In this document: piece by piece, positions 9,701 through 17,956 of the stretch
Layout of the letters: the number at the start of each line of letters is the position of its first letter
How positions within the stretch are numbered: position 1 is the stretch's first letter
Source: Coprococcus sp.
Lineage (GTDB): Bacteria > Bacillota > Clostridia > Lachnospirales > Lachnospiraceae
Direction: 5' to 3'
Assembly (NCBI GenBank): GCA_022793995.1
Contig: JAAWDY010000011.1
Span: 237,596-301,595 of the forward strand
DNA: 64,000 nucleotides
Program-made: the position numbers and the translations under genes
The notes under the pieces: model-generated
Seen by the model: the letters and a program-made list of their open reading frames with translations, nothing else
Database searches by the model: none
What the model was told of the DNA's origin: nothing

Positions 9701-10005
9701 CCGCCATTACAGACGACAGAAAACCCCCCCTGCTCCACATGACCGGGACGAAGTCCCCTGCCGTCATATGTGAACTGGATCACGTTCTCATTCCCCTCAA
9801 ATCCCTGTTCGTTTAAATGAATACGAAAAGAAGAAGGATATACAAGCCCTCTGATATCCCCTTCTTTTCTATTCTTCACTATGAAGCTTCCCCGGTAGAC
9901 TTCCCCTTCGCCGATCGACATAATCAGATGCGTCTGAGGAAATACGATATCCGGTCGAGCCGTACGAAAATCGCCTTTAGAAAACTTTTTTATTTTATTC
10001 TTCAA
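6721..10005 (-). CDS. Very large TPR-type protein of unknown function, resembling DUF5717
   Basis: A 1094-aa protein without signal peptide or transmembrane segments. The first about 120 residues are beta-rich (RGSFIVKNRKEGDIRGLVY, then VIQFTYDGRGLRPG) and look like an Ig-type domain. The remainder is a long alpha-helical repeat array of TPR/Sel1 character, broken near residue 690 by a beta segment (ILVLEADGSISQRIPYNP). The last about 110 residues are again beta-rich. I recall such proteins as DUF5717, always beside the Hsp70-like partner. The start is TTG with GGTGG 6 nt upstream; no better ATG is available. It heads the three-gene cluster behind a consensus promoter. Function unknown; the constitution suggests a scaffold. 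Confidence 0.75.
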   Translation of the reverse strand: MKNKIKKFSKGDFRTARPDIVFPQTHLIMSIGEGEVYRGSFIVKNRKEGDIRGLVYPSSFRIHLNEQGFEGNENVIQFTYDGRGLRPGHVEQGGFSVVCNGGEFRIAFTALIERPYVMTSYGRVQNARDFKKLALQDFTEAQRLFRSRDFYEVIKYEEPRIRSLYDNMRKWSLGEQAMEEFLVGIKQKECIFLTMGKTQRTFRNLKEATREIIHFTKNTWGYMPVKVHVDGAFIQIARDSFSTDDFVGNLFDFSYIIHPEKTHAGNNYGRILFESPYETLSYEIMVAVHKDHEENRREADSILASSLRGFLRAMSGQMPVEKWAAETRHRLSALDIYTGDGDVYPLFDAHMHLLCGDESGASDILDNYNYSKFSIGKDPIISSYYLYLTARVRKTGSHVNRVVEELNKAYMKRPRSWQLVCMLVDIDPEYKNHSKRLHVLERHYYNGSNQIILYWQAYRCFRDYPTCLKKLTSFEIQIMNFAVKYKLVTKELALYIANLATQQRVYDRHLDEVLRKLYEIYPDTMILTAICAHLIRGNRTAEDCFPYYEKAVEADLKIAQLYEYYMMTIDDHYLKKEFPKSVYLYFMHGNTLNYKKAAVLYANMISYQDETGELYASYREQMERFAWEQLEQRRISEALRIIYKRCCNARDMTPERIRAMYDICHAYEIKTTMPNMSYILVLEADGSISQRIPYNPAGTIVYLYGKDARIVWEAKDGRHYADSIPYDTMRLFYESRYIDMCRKYQEENEEEERKREKEELNWKSIREYGLDAFDEKDVFRLCSMRIREEGYEEDDFLSFVCFELFQKGQYDKVTLTYLSEYYCGATANMKQLWHVAQDYDVTTYKLSERIITQMLFSEMMFGEEEIFADYYEGRTYFRLKQAYLAYVSREYVVSGRQVNGCVFTIIANEYRKEEELADICKIALLKYYSSRDVHQELEPMLREFLREMCEKQLFFSFYLDYPEGWLREVQLYDKSMIEYHAKSGSKVTISYQVLKGESDSLNYQHEVLLPAYEDTYIKTLILFGDETVRYYFTEARGNNVIVTEKQLYEPKEAKSIGRYGRLNDMAQLDDTALPGAMREYEAEKELAEEIFVAY

Positions 10006-10053
10006 GCCACGCCACCTACTTCAACCATTGCTTTTCAAAACATACTATGGTAA

Positions 10054-10082
10054 ATTATATCATCATTCTATTACCTAAGCAA
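10054..10082 (-). promoter_or_regulatory. Consensus sigma-A promoter of the three-gene TPR/ASKHA cluster
   Basis: The minus strand reads TTGCTT, 17 nt, TATAAT. The -10 box is a perfect match and the promoter lies about 50 bp from the TTG start. Confidence 0.75.
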
Positions 10083-10123
10083 TGCAGAAATATTATTTTT
10101 TTAAGATGAGACGATTCCGAAAC

Positions 10124-12118
10124 TTATTTCACAATCCTATAATATTCTTTTGCTGTCATCAGGTAGACCGCCGCATAGATCACTGTAAAGACCCCGACTG
10201 TGGCAATCGTGCATCTGCAAAACAATTCCGCGTTCGTCAGGTTCATGATGGCGAGAAGCCTTAGCATAATCGGGAACGCCACGCACACATGTACGACTGC
10301 CGCCGCGAGCGGCAGGGCAAATACCACGACGATCTGGCTGTGGATCGCCCGTTTTACCTCTTTGCGGCTCATCCCTACCTTCTGCATGATCTGGAACCGT
10401 TCTTTATCGTCATACCCTTCTGAAACCTGTTTATAGTAAATGATGAGAACGGTCGCCATCAGAAAGAGGCTTCCAAAATAGATCCCCAGAAACAGGAATC
10501 CTCCGTAAAATCCATAAAACTCTTTTCTGTTGTCCTCACGCACCTCGCAGTAGTCGCCTGCTTCACTTCTTATTTCCATGAACCTTGCGGCCGCCGCGTC
10601 TGCCAATTGTTTCGTTTCTTCGCGTGTGCCCTTAAAATCCATACCGATCGTACCGTCGATATGAAGCTTTTCGCTGCCCGTGACTTCTGTTATTTTTTCC
10701 AAAAAGGTGGTATCCAGATCGGGGACGACCAGATACAGGAAGTCGATCGCTGTCATCTGGGCGTCTCCAGAGTCTATATCCCAGTCCACGATCTTTTTTA
10801 CCTCAAATTCGATATCTTCCAGATAAAAACTTCCCTTTCCAACCTCAATACTCATATTTTTATCTGGCTTGTAGATCAGGAGCTCATTGTCTCTCAGGAC
10901 TTCATTTTCTCCCACGGATGCATTATAGTCCGCAAGGGGAATGATCTCCACGACCATCGCTTCCGAATAATCAACAATATCCTGGACTTCTACTTCCAAA
11001 TGGTTCTTTTCTCCCGGAAGCACCGTCAGGGCCAGGGAACGGTACCCTCCGATGTACTTGACCTCACTCCCCATATCTTCCGCTTTCTTGGTAAGTTCCT
11101 TCATGATGTCTTCCATCTCGCCCTCGGACACATTCCGCATGGTCGCCTCAAAATCATGCGGAAACCGGGTCGCAAGGACATCCTCTACTCCTATATACAA
11201 GGAAATCGTGGCGGAGAGCATAATAAGAACCATGGTACTTAAGATACAGATATTGGCAAGCCCTACCGCGTTTTGCTTCATCCGGTAGATCATCCCGGAC
11301 ACGGAAATAAAATGGTTTGTCTTGTAATAATAATTCCGGTTCTTCTTCAAAAGCTTCAGCATGGCGATGCTTCCTGCCGTGAACAGGCAGTATGTGCCAA
11401 TGATAACCAGGATCACCGCCACAAAGAACATGCCTAACGCCTGCAGGGGCGTCTTTGTCGTAAGGGCCAGGAAATAACCAACTCCCAGCGTGATAACTCC
11501 CGCCAAAGCCCAAAAGACCTTCGTCTTTGGCTCCTTCTCTCCGTGCATGCTTCCATGAAGAAGATCAATCGTGTTGACATGGTATACCTGCCAGATATTG
11601 TAAAATGCCATGGCAAGAAAGACCGCTCCGAACAATACTCCTGTCTGCACCATTGCCGACGGTTCTATCATAAATTCCAAAGGAGAATCCATCCGCACGA
11701 TTTTCAGAAGTATCAGGAAAATCAACCGGCCAAGCGCAATGCCCAAAGCAAATCCCAACACAAGCTCCGCCGCCGCAATAAGAATTGTCTCCACAAATAT
11801 CATCTTCATAAGATTCCCTTTATCCATCCCCAGGACATTGTAAAGACCCAGCTCCTTTTTCCGCCGTTTGACAACAAAACTGTTGGTATAAAACATAAAA
11901 ATAACGGAAAAGAATGCCACGATACCTACGCCCATACCGATGAGCGACCGGATGTCGTCGGTGTAGGGTATCTTGGAAAGCCCACGGTTTTGCATGATCG
12001 AAACAATAATATAATACATAGCGATTGTGATGATCCCTGTCAGCATGAACGGAAAATAAAGCTTATCGTTCTTCCGGATATTCGTGACAGCCAGTTTGGG
12101 ATAAAAAAGGCTACGCAT
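10124..12118 (-). CDS. Bce-type ABC transporter permease (FtsX-like)
   Basis: A 664-aa membrane protein with the ten-helix layout of BceB-type permeases. One helix lies near the N-terminus, helices are grouped between residues about 55 and 300, a large extracytoplasmic domain spans roughly 310-530 (MRNVSEGEMEDIMKEL to GDYCEVRED), and three helices are at the C-terminus. Proteins of this family remove or sense peptide antibiotics such as bacitracin that bind lipid II cycle intermediates, and signal to a cognate kinase through the membrane. The ATG at 12118 was preferred over the GTG at 12127 because GGAGGTG precedes it by 6 nt. It overlaps the end of the ATPase gene by 8 bp, so translation is coupled. 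The substrate is not deducible. Confidence 0.9.
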   Translation of the reverse strand: MRSLFYPKLAVTNIRKNDKLYFPFMLTGIITIAMYYIIVSIMQNRGLSKIPYTDDIRSLIGMGVGIVAFFSVIFMFYTNSFVVKRRKKELGLYNVLGMDKGNLMKMIFVETILIAAAELVLGFALGIALGRLIFLILLKIVRMDSPLEFMIEPSAMVQTGVLFGAVFLAMAFYNIWQVYHVNTIDLLHGSMHGEKEPKTKVFWALAGVITLGVGYFLALTTKTPLQALGMFFVAVILVIIGTYCLFTAGSIAMLKLLKKNRNYYYKTNHFISVSGMIYRMKQNAVGLANICILSTMVLIMLSATISLYIGVEDVLATRFPHDFEATMRNVSEGEMEDIMKELTKKAEDMGSEVKYIGGYRSLALTVLPGEKNHLEVEVQDIVDYSEAMVVEIIPLADYNASVGENEVLRDNELLIYKPDKNMSIEVGKGSFYLEDIEFEVKKIVDWDIDSGDAQMTAIDFLYLVVPDLDTTFLEKITEVTGSEKLHIDGTIGMDFKGTREETKQLADAAAARFMEIRSEAGDYCEVREDNRKEFYGFYGGFLFLGIYFGSLFLMATVLIIYYKQVSEGYDDKERFQIMQKVGMSRKEVKRAIHSQIVVVFALPLAAAVVHVCVAFPIMLRLLAIMNLTNAELFCRCTIATVGVFTVIYAAVYLMTAKEYYRIVK

Positions 12119-12878
12119 GTTTCTCACCTCCCGCCTGAATCACAGTCAGGGTATCTGTAATTTTCTCGTACATTTCCATTTCATTTAAGTTTCCACGGTA
12201 AAGCTGATGGAACACAACCCCGTCCTTGATAAAAAGGACTCTTCCCGCATGGCTCGCCGCCTTGACGCTGTGAGTCACCATGAGAATGGTCTGCCCGCCT
12301 TCGTTAATCTCCCCAAACAGCCGCAGAAGATCGTCGGACGACCTGGAGTCCAGCGCCCCGGTTGGTTCATCCGCCAGAATAAGCTGGGGATTCGTAATCA
12401 GCGCGCGGGCCACCGCCGCCCGTTGCTTCTGTCCGCCCGACACTTCGTATGGGTATTTCTCCAAAATCTCCGTGATCTCAAGCTGCTTTGCGATCGGCTG
12501 CAGCTTTCTATCCATCTCGTCGAACTTTCTGCCTGCCAGAACAAGCGGCAGGAAAATATTATCTTTCAGGGAAAATGTGTCGAGAAGATTAAAATCCTGG
12601 AACACAAACCCAAGGTTCTGCCTGCGAAACGCCGCAAGCTCCTTCTCCTTCACGGAAGCCATATCCCGCCCTTTTAGATACACCCTTCCTCCCGTAGGCT
12701 TATCAAGCGCCGCTAAAATATTAAGAAGGGTTGTTTTTCCTGAGCCGGATTCACCCATGATCGCTACGAACTCCCTTGGTTCTACTGTAAAATTCACATC
12801 CGTAAGCGCCTGTACCTGATTTCCCCCGAACCGCGTTGTATAGATTTTTTTCACATTCTGTACATCCAGTAAAGACAT
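12111..12878 (-). CDS. Bce-type ABC transporter ATP-binding protein
   Basis: A 255-aa ATPase of the MacB/LolD/BceA type. It has Walker A GESGSGKTT near residue 38, the Q-loop segment FVFQDFNLLD, signature VSGGQKQR, Walker B LILADEPTGALD and switch histidine in MVTHS. The ATG at 12878 has AAAGGTGG upstream; the ORF track's GTG start four codons earlier lies inside that ribosome-binding site. It powers the adjacent FtsX-like permease. Together with the response regulator and kinase upstream it forms the classic BceRS-BceAB detoxification module. A terminator and a palindrome separate it from the kinase gene, suggesting a separately inducible transporter promoter. Confidence 0.94.
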   Translation of the reverse strand: MSLLDVQNVKKIYTTRFGGNQVQALTDVNFTVEPREFVAIMGESGSGKTTLLNILAALDKPTGGRVYLKGRDMASVKEKELAAFRRQNLGFVFQDFNLLDTFSLKDNIFLPLVLAGRKFDEMDRKLQPIAKQLEITEILEKYPYEVSGGQKQRAAVARALITNPQLILADEPTGALDSRSSDDLLRLFGEINEGGQTILMVTHSVKAASHAGRVLFIKDGVVFHQLYRGNLNEMEMYEKITDTLTVIQAGGEKHA

Positions 12879-12928
12879 ATTTATTTCCACCTTTCTTTTT
12901 TGCCTGTCTTCATCTTACAGGTACAGTA

Positions 12929-12975
12929 TAAAAAAAAGAGAAATGTATTGCCATTGATTCAGCTTACATTTCTCT
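12929..12975 (-). terminator. Intrinsic terminator between the kinase gene and the Bce transporter genes
   Basis: On the minus strand, AGAGAAATGTA pairs perfectly with TACATTTCTCT around a 17-nt loop and is followed by eight T residues. It should end the carAB/response regulator/kinase transcript. A weak TATACT overlapping the T tract could serve as the -10 of the transporter promoter. Confidence 0.88.
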
Positions 12976-12976
12976 G

Positions 12977-12990
12977 TTGTAATCTTACAA
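12977..12990. promoter_or_regulatory. Candidate response-regulator box upstream of the Bce transporter
   Basis: TTGTAATCTTACAA is a perfect palindrome of two 6-bp arms with a 2-bp centre. It lies between the kinase stop codon and the terminator, upstream of a poor -35 (TGGCAA) and a TATACT -10 spaced 17 bp. A palindrome just above a weak -35 is what an activator-dependent Bce-type promoter usually looks like. Binding by the adjacent regulator is inferred. Confidence 0.5.
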
Positions 12991-13001
12991 TCTTGAAAGG
13001 T

Positions 13002-14054
13002 TCACTCTGTCCAGAGCGGTTCTCTTGCCAGGTCAAGGACCACCTTTGTCCCTTTCCCCGCTTCAGATGTGATCGTCAGACTGTGGTTCAGCTTATCCAT
13101 GATACTCTTGCATAGATACAACCCGATTCCTGTGGACCGTTTTTCCTCTCTCCCGTTATACCCGGTAAACCCTTTTTCAAAAACACGGGGAAGGTCTTCC
13201 GCGCGGATCCCGATCCCGTCGTCCTCAATGACAAGCTTTTCTTCTTCCAGATAAATCCACACATGGCCGTCTTCCTGCGTGTATTTCAGCGCGTTCATCA
13301 GAAGCTGTTCCAATACAAGCGACAGCCATTTTTCATCCGTCAGCGCGGTTGCGGTAAAAGGCTTGATCGTAAGGCTCACCTTCCGATAGCAAAATTCCCG
13401 GGAAAACCGTTTTGCCGTCTTTCTTACCACAGCGTCAAGGCAGCATTTCCTAAGTACCAGATCCTTTCCCATATCCTCCATCCTGAGATAGGATAAGACC
13501 AATCCCACATACTGTTCCACACGGGTAAGTTCCAGCCCCATCCGGCTGTTCCAGTCCATGGCATCCTTTGTCTCTTCTTCCTTATACCCAGCCTCCCCGG
13601 CGGCCTCTGCAAAAAAACCGTCGCGCTGTGCCTGCAGAAGGAGACGCATCCCGGCGATCGGTGTCTTAATCTGATGCACCCAAAGACTGTAGTAATCCAA
13701 CTGGTCTTTTTTCTGCAGAGTAAAACTGTATTCCTGATCTTTCTTTCGTTCCAGCAGCTCGGATAATAGTCCCTGGTAGCTTTTTTCCAACGGAGAATCG
13801 GTTTCAGGGAGCATGGAAAGATCATATCCAATGGCTCCGTCCGCGCGCATAAGCTGTTTTCTTTTCCTAAAATAACGGACAAATCCCGCTGCTCCTGCAG
13901 TCCCCCAGATGGCAAGCTCCAGAAACACGATATACCAGCTGTCGCGGACGGAGAACCCTTCCGCCCACAAAGAGAGGAACAGGATCAGCATAGAAACAGC
14001 CATCCAGCAAAAAATACGGATATTTTCTTTGAGATAATCCTTGAAGATCCGCAT
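13002..14054 (-). CDS. Intramembrane-sensing histidine kinase (BceS type)
   Basis: A 350-aa kinase. Two transmembrane helices occupy residues about 12-32 and 38-60 with almost no extracytoplasmic loop, which is typical of kinases that read the state of a partner transporter. The phosphoacceptor is His127 in SLWVHQIKTPIAG. The ATPase domain shows the N box NALKYTQ, G1 box DDGIGIRAED and G2 box STGIGLYL. GAGGGGGG precedes the ATG. It lies 13 bp after the response regulator gene and upstream of the ABC transporter, so it is expected to phosphorylate that regulator when the transporter is engaged by a peptide antibiotic. Confidence 0.93.
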   Translation of the reverse strand: MRIFKDYLKENIRIFCWMAVSMLILFLSLWAEGFSVRDSWYIVFLELAIWGTAGAAGFVRYFRKRKQLMRADGAIGYDLSMLPETDSPLEKSYQGLLSELLERKKDQEYSFTLQKKDQLDYYSLWVHQIKTPIAGMRLLLQAQRDGFFAEAAGEAGYKEEETKDAMDWNSRMGLELTRVEQYVGLVLSYLRMEDMGKDLVLRKCCLDAVVRKTAKRFSREFCYRKVSLTIKPFTATALTDEKWLSLVLEQLLMNALKYTQEDGHVWIYLEEEKLVIEDDGIGIRAEDLPRVFEKGFTGYNGREEKRSTGIGLYLCKSIMDKLNHSLTITSEAGKGTKVVLDLAREPLWTE

Positions 14055-14067
14055 ATTCCCCCCTCTT

Positions 14068-14739
14068 TTAAAGAATCAGATATCCCAGCCCCTTTTTCGT
14101 CTGGATCAAATCCGTAATCCCAGCCTCCTCCAGCTTTTTCCTGAGCTGGGTCATATTCACCGTCAATGTATTGTCATCAATAAAGTTATCGCTCTCCCAA
14201 AGCGCTGTGATCAATTCGTCCCTTGGCACAATCTTCCCGGCGTTCTCAAAAAGAAGCTGTAGAATCTTGAGTTCATTCCTGGTAAGATTTGCAGTCTTCC
14301 CCGCAAAGGAAGCGGACGCATCGCTGAGATTCAGCATAACGCCCTTGTGCTCCAGTATATTGATCTGGCCTTTATGGGAATACACGCGCCTAAGGATGGC
14401 CTGAAGCTTGGCGGTCAGCACATGCAGGTCAAAGGGCTTTTCGATAAAATCATCCCCTCCCATGTTCATCGCCATCACAATATTCATATTGTCGGACGTC
14501 GAAGAAAGGAACACAATGGGAACCTGGCTGAGCCTGCGTATCTCCCTGCACCAATGGAAACCATTATAGAACGGAAGGCCAATGTCCAAAAGGACCAGAC
14601 TTGGCTCCATGTCCCCGAATTCGCCCAGTACATTCTGAAAGTCTTTCACGCACTGCACTTCGTAACCCCATGCCTTAAGATGCCGCTCTACGGAGCCCGC
14701 AATGGTCCTATCATCCTCCACGATCAGAATTTTATACAT
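14068..14739 (-). CDS. OmpR/BceR-type response regulator
   Basis: A 223-aa two-domain regulator. The receiver domain has the acidic pair EDD at residues 8-10, phosphorylation site Asp52 in LLDIGLPFYNG, and Lys101 in FIEKPFD. The C-terminal winged helix (about 125-223) carries LTRNELKILQLLFENAGKIVPRDELITALW and ends in the DNA-contacting IQTKKGLGYLI hairpin. The ATG at 14739 is preferred to the GTG two codons upstream because GAGGAG fits it. The gene starts 16 bp after the carB stop on the same strand, so it may be partly expressed by read-through from carAB. Its likely targets are the adjacent transporter genes. Confidence 0.93.
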   Translation of the reverse strand: MYKILIVEDDRTIAGSVERHLKAWGYEVQCVKDFQNVLGEFGDMEPSLVLLDIGLPFYNGFHWCREIRRLSQVPIVFLSSTSDNMNIVMAMNMGGDDFIEKPFDLHVLTAKLQAILRRVYSHKGQINILEHKGVMLNLSDASASFAGKTANLTRNELKILQLLFENAGKIVPRDELITALWESDNFIDDNTLTVNMTQLRKKLEEAGITDLIQTKKGLGYLIL

Positions 14740-14755
14740 GTCCACTCCTCTTTAC

Positions 14756-17700
14756 TTACTGAACCTGCGCAATATCGATCAGCGTCAACTTTCTGATATC
14801 CGTATTCTCCAGACTCAGCACCAGCGCCCTTGCCGTATCCATCGCCGTTAGGACATTGACGCCTGTCTCGATCGCGTTTCTTCGGATAATAAAACCGTCT
14901 TTAGAACGGTCTGCCCCCTGCGGAGGAGTATCGATAACTAAATCGATCTCATGTCCTAAGATCAAGTCCATCAGGTTCGGAGATTCCTGTTCGATCTTAT
15001 TGATCGGAATCGCTTTTACTCCGGCAGCTTTTAGAGCGTCGGCTGTACCCCGTGTTGCAAAGATGCGGTATCCCAGCGCCTCAAAACGCCGGCCGATGTC
15101 CACGGCCTCCGCCTTATCCCCATCGCGTACCGTCATAATCATATTCTTATATTTGGGAAGGTTGATTCCCGCTCCAAGGAAGGCCTTGTAGAGAGCTTCA
15201 TTAAAGGTCGACGCGATTCCCAGACATTCGCCTGTAGACTTCATCTCCGGTCCCAGGCTGATATCTGCGCCCCGAATCTTCTCGAAGGAAAAGACCGGCA
15301 TCTTGATCGCAATATAGTCCGCGGGTCTTTGCAGCCCCGGCGTATAACCAAGCTCTTTGATCTTATGCCCGGTGATGACCTTTGTTGCAAGCGGCACGAT
15401 CGGAATCCCGGTCACTTTGCTGATATAGGGGACCGTCCGGCTTGACCGCGGATTGACCTCGATCACGTACACTTCCTCACCGGATACAATAAACTGGATG
15501 TTAATCATGCCGATGACGTGCAGAGCCCTCGCCAGCCTTCTCGTATACTCTTCAATCTTGCGTTTCGTCACCTCGGAAATGCTTTGTGCCGGATATACGG
15601 AGATGCTGTCGCCGGAATGGATGCCGGCCCGCTCGATATGCTCCATGATCCCCGGGATGAGAATGTCTTCCCCATCGCACACCGCGTCCACCTCAATCTC
15701 CTTACCCACCAGATACTTATCTACCAATATGGGATGATCCTGGGCAATCCGGTTGATAATGCCGATGAAGGTATCTATATCATTGTCATTAATGGCGATC
15801 TGCATACCCTGCCCGCCCAGTACATAGGAGGGACGCACCAGGACGGGATATCCCAGACGATTCGCCACTTCTTTTGCTTCTTCCGCTGTATATACTGTAT
15901 CGCCTTTTGGACGCGGAATCCCGCATTTGGCAAGAATCGCGTCAAAAAGCTCCCGATCCTCCGCCGCGTCCACATCCTCTGCAGCAGTGCCAAGGATCGG
16001 CACACCCATCTTCATCAGGGCTTCCGTCAGCTTGATCGCCGTCTGTCCTCCAAACTGCACGACCGCACCGTCCGGCTTCTCCAAATCAACGATACTTTCT
16101 ACATCCTCCGGAGTCAGCGGTTCAAAATACAGCTTATCCGCAATGTCGAAATCCGTACTCACTGTCTCTGGGTTGTTATTGATAATAATCGTCTCATACC
16201 CTTCTCTCGCGAACGCCCAGGTACAATGCACGGAGCAGAAATCAAACTCGATTCCTTGTCCGATTCGGATGGGGCCTGAGCCAAGTACCAGAACCTTCTT
16301 CCGGTTCTGAGTATGTTCCGCCTCGTTCTCACTTCCGAACACAGAGTAATAGTACGGCGTCTCCGCCGCAAACTCCGCCGCGCAGGTATCTACCATCTTA
16401 TATGCCGCCACAATTCCATTTGCATGGCGCATGTCGTGGATTTCACGTTCCTCCTTGCCTGTGAGTCTCGCGATCACGTTATCTGGGAACTCGATTCGTT
16501 TTGCTTCCTTTAGAAGCTCTGGCGTCAATTCCCTTGTCTTCAATGCCTCTTCCATCTCCACGAGAATCGCGATCTTGTCGATAAACCACTTGTCGATCTG
16601 CGTCAGTTCATAGATCTCGTCATAGGAAATCCCCTTCCGCAAAGCCTCCGCGATCATCCAGATCCGGCGATCGTCCACCTTGCGGAGTTCTTCCTTTATC
16701 TCCTCACACGAAAGATGGGAAAAATCATAAGAGAGCAGACAGTCCACATGCTGTTCCAGCGAGCGGATCGCCTTCATAAGCGCCCCCTCAAAATTATCAC
16801 AGATGCTCATGACCTCTCCTGTCGCTTTCATCTGCGTCGTAAGCGTCCTTTTTGCGCTGATGAACTTGTCAAACGGAAGCCTGGGCATCTTCACCACACA
16901 GTAATCCAGCATGGGTTCAAAGCTGGCGTAAGTCTTCTTCGTCACCGCGTTCCTGATCTCGTCCAATGTATAGCCGAGCGCGATCTTCGCCGCGACCTTG
17001 GCGATGGGATACCCCGTCGCCTTGGATGCCAGAGCAGAAGAACGGCTCACACGCGGGTTCACTTCAATGACGCAGTATTCAAATGTATCTGGATGAAGGG
17101 CGTACTGTACATTACAACCGCCCGTAATGTTCAGTTCACTGATGATATTTAAGGCTGAGGTCCGTAGCATCTGGTATTCCTTATCGCCCAAGGTCTGGGA
17201 CGGCGCAACCACGATACTGTCCCCTGTATGTACGCCGACAGGATCGACATTTTCCATATTACAGACCGTGATACAGTTTCCCGCGCTATCGCGCATTACC
17301 TCATACTCGATTTCCTTCCATCCGGCAATGCACCGTTCCACAAGCACCTGCCCGACACGGGAAAGCCTGAGGCCATTGGCAAGGATCTCTTCCATCTCCA
17401 CCACATTGTGGGCGATCCCGCCGCCGCTTCCTCCCAGCGTATACGCGGGACGAAGTACGACAGGGTATCCGATCTCTTCTGCAAACGCAATTCCATCATC
17501 CACGTTTTCCACCACAAGGGAGGGCGCCACCGGTTCGCCGATCTTCTCCATGGTAGCCTTAAATTCCAGACGGTCCTCCGCCTTTTTGATGGTCTCGGCC
17601 GTTGTCCCGATGAGGCGTACATGGTTCTCCTTCAAAAATCCCGCCTCTTCCAGCTCCATCGCCAGGTTCAGTCCAGCCTGCCCGCCAAGAGTTGGCAGCA

Positions 17701-17956
17701 CGCTGTCCGGCCGCTCCTTCAGGATGAGCTGTTCCACCACCTCCACTGTCAGAGGCTCAATATATACCCGGTCTGCGATATCCTTATCCGTCATGATCGT
17801 TGCCGGATTCGAGTTCAATAATACGACTTCAAGTCCTTCTTCCTTCAAAGAACGGCATGCCTGTGTGCCCGCATAGTCAAATTCCGCCGCCTGCCCGATC
17901 ACGATGGGGCCGGAACCGATCACTAATACTTTTTTAATCTCTTGATTTCTTGGCAT
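14756..17956 (-). CDS. carB: Carbamoyl-phosphate synthase large subunit
   Basis: A 1066-aa protein of normal length. It uses ammonia from CarA, bicarbonate and two ATP to make carbamoyl phosphate for pyrimidine and arginine synthesis. Two homologous halves are visible, each beginning with a KKVLVIGSGPI..GQ..EFD motif (near residues 8 and 555) and containing an ATP-grasp domain. A C-terminal MGS-like allosteric domain follows (AVDIGRRFEALGYRIFATRGTADAL). The true start is the ATG at 17956, whose A is the last base of the carA TAA stop, giving a one-base overlap with GGGAGG upstream. The ORF-track start adds 23 non-homologous residues. Confidence 0.97.
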   Translation of the reverse strand: MPRNQEIKKVLVIGSGPIVIGQAAEFDYAGTQACRSLKEEGLEVVLLNSNPATIMTDKDIADRVYIEPLTVEVVEQLILKERPDSVLPTLGGQAGLNLAMELEEAGFLKENHVRLIGTTAETIKKAEDRLEFKATMEKIGEPVAPSLVVENVDDGIAFAEEIGYPVVLRPAYTLGGSGGGIAHNVVEMEEILANGLRLSRVGQVLVERCIAGWKEIEYEVMRDSAGNCITVCNMENVDPVGVHTGDSIVVAPSQTLGDKEYQMLRTSALNIISELNITGGCNVQYALHPDTFEYCVIEVNPRVSRSSALASKATGYPIAKVAAKIALGYTLDEIRNAVTKKTYASFEPMLDYCVVKMPRLPFDKFISAKRTLTTQMKATGEVMSICDNFEGALMKAIRSLEQHVDCLLSYDFSHLSCEEIKEELRKVDDRRIWMIAEALRKGISYDEIYELTQIDKWFIDKIAILVEMEEALKTRELTPELLKEAKRIEFPDNVIARLTGKEEREIHDMRHANGIVAAYKMVDTCAAEFAAETPYYYSVFGSENEAEHTQNRKKVLVLGSGPIRIGQGIEFDFCSVHCTWAFAREGYETIIINNNPETVSTDFDIADKLYFEPLTPEDVESIVDLEKPDGAVVQFGGQTAIKLTEALMKMGVPILGTAAEDVDAAEDRELFDAILAKCGIPRPKGDTVYTAEEAKEVANRLGYPVLVRPSYVLGGQGMQIAINDNDIDTFIGIINRIAQDHPILVDKYLVGKEIEVDAVCDGEDILIPGIMEHIERAGIHSGDSISVYPAQSISEVTKRKIEEYTRRLARALHVIGMINIQFIVSGEEVYVIEVNPRSSRTVPYISKVTGIPIVPLATKVITGHKIKELGYTPGLQRPADYIAIKMPVFSFEKIRGADISLGPEMKSTGECLGIASTFNEALYKAFLGAGINLPKYKNMIMTVRDGDKAEAVDIGRRFEALGYRIFATRGTADALKAAGVKAIPINKIEQESPNLMDLILGHEIDLVIDTPPQGADRSKDGFIIRRNAIETGVNVLTAMDTARALVLSLENTDIRKLTLIDIAQVQ

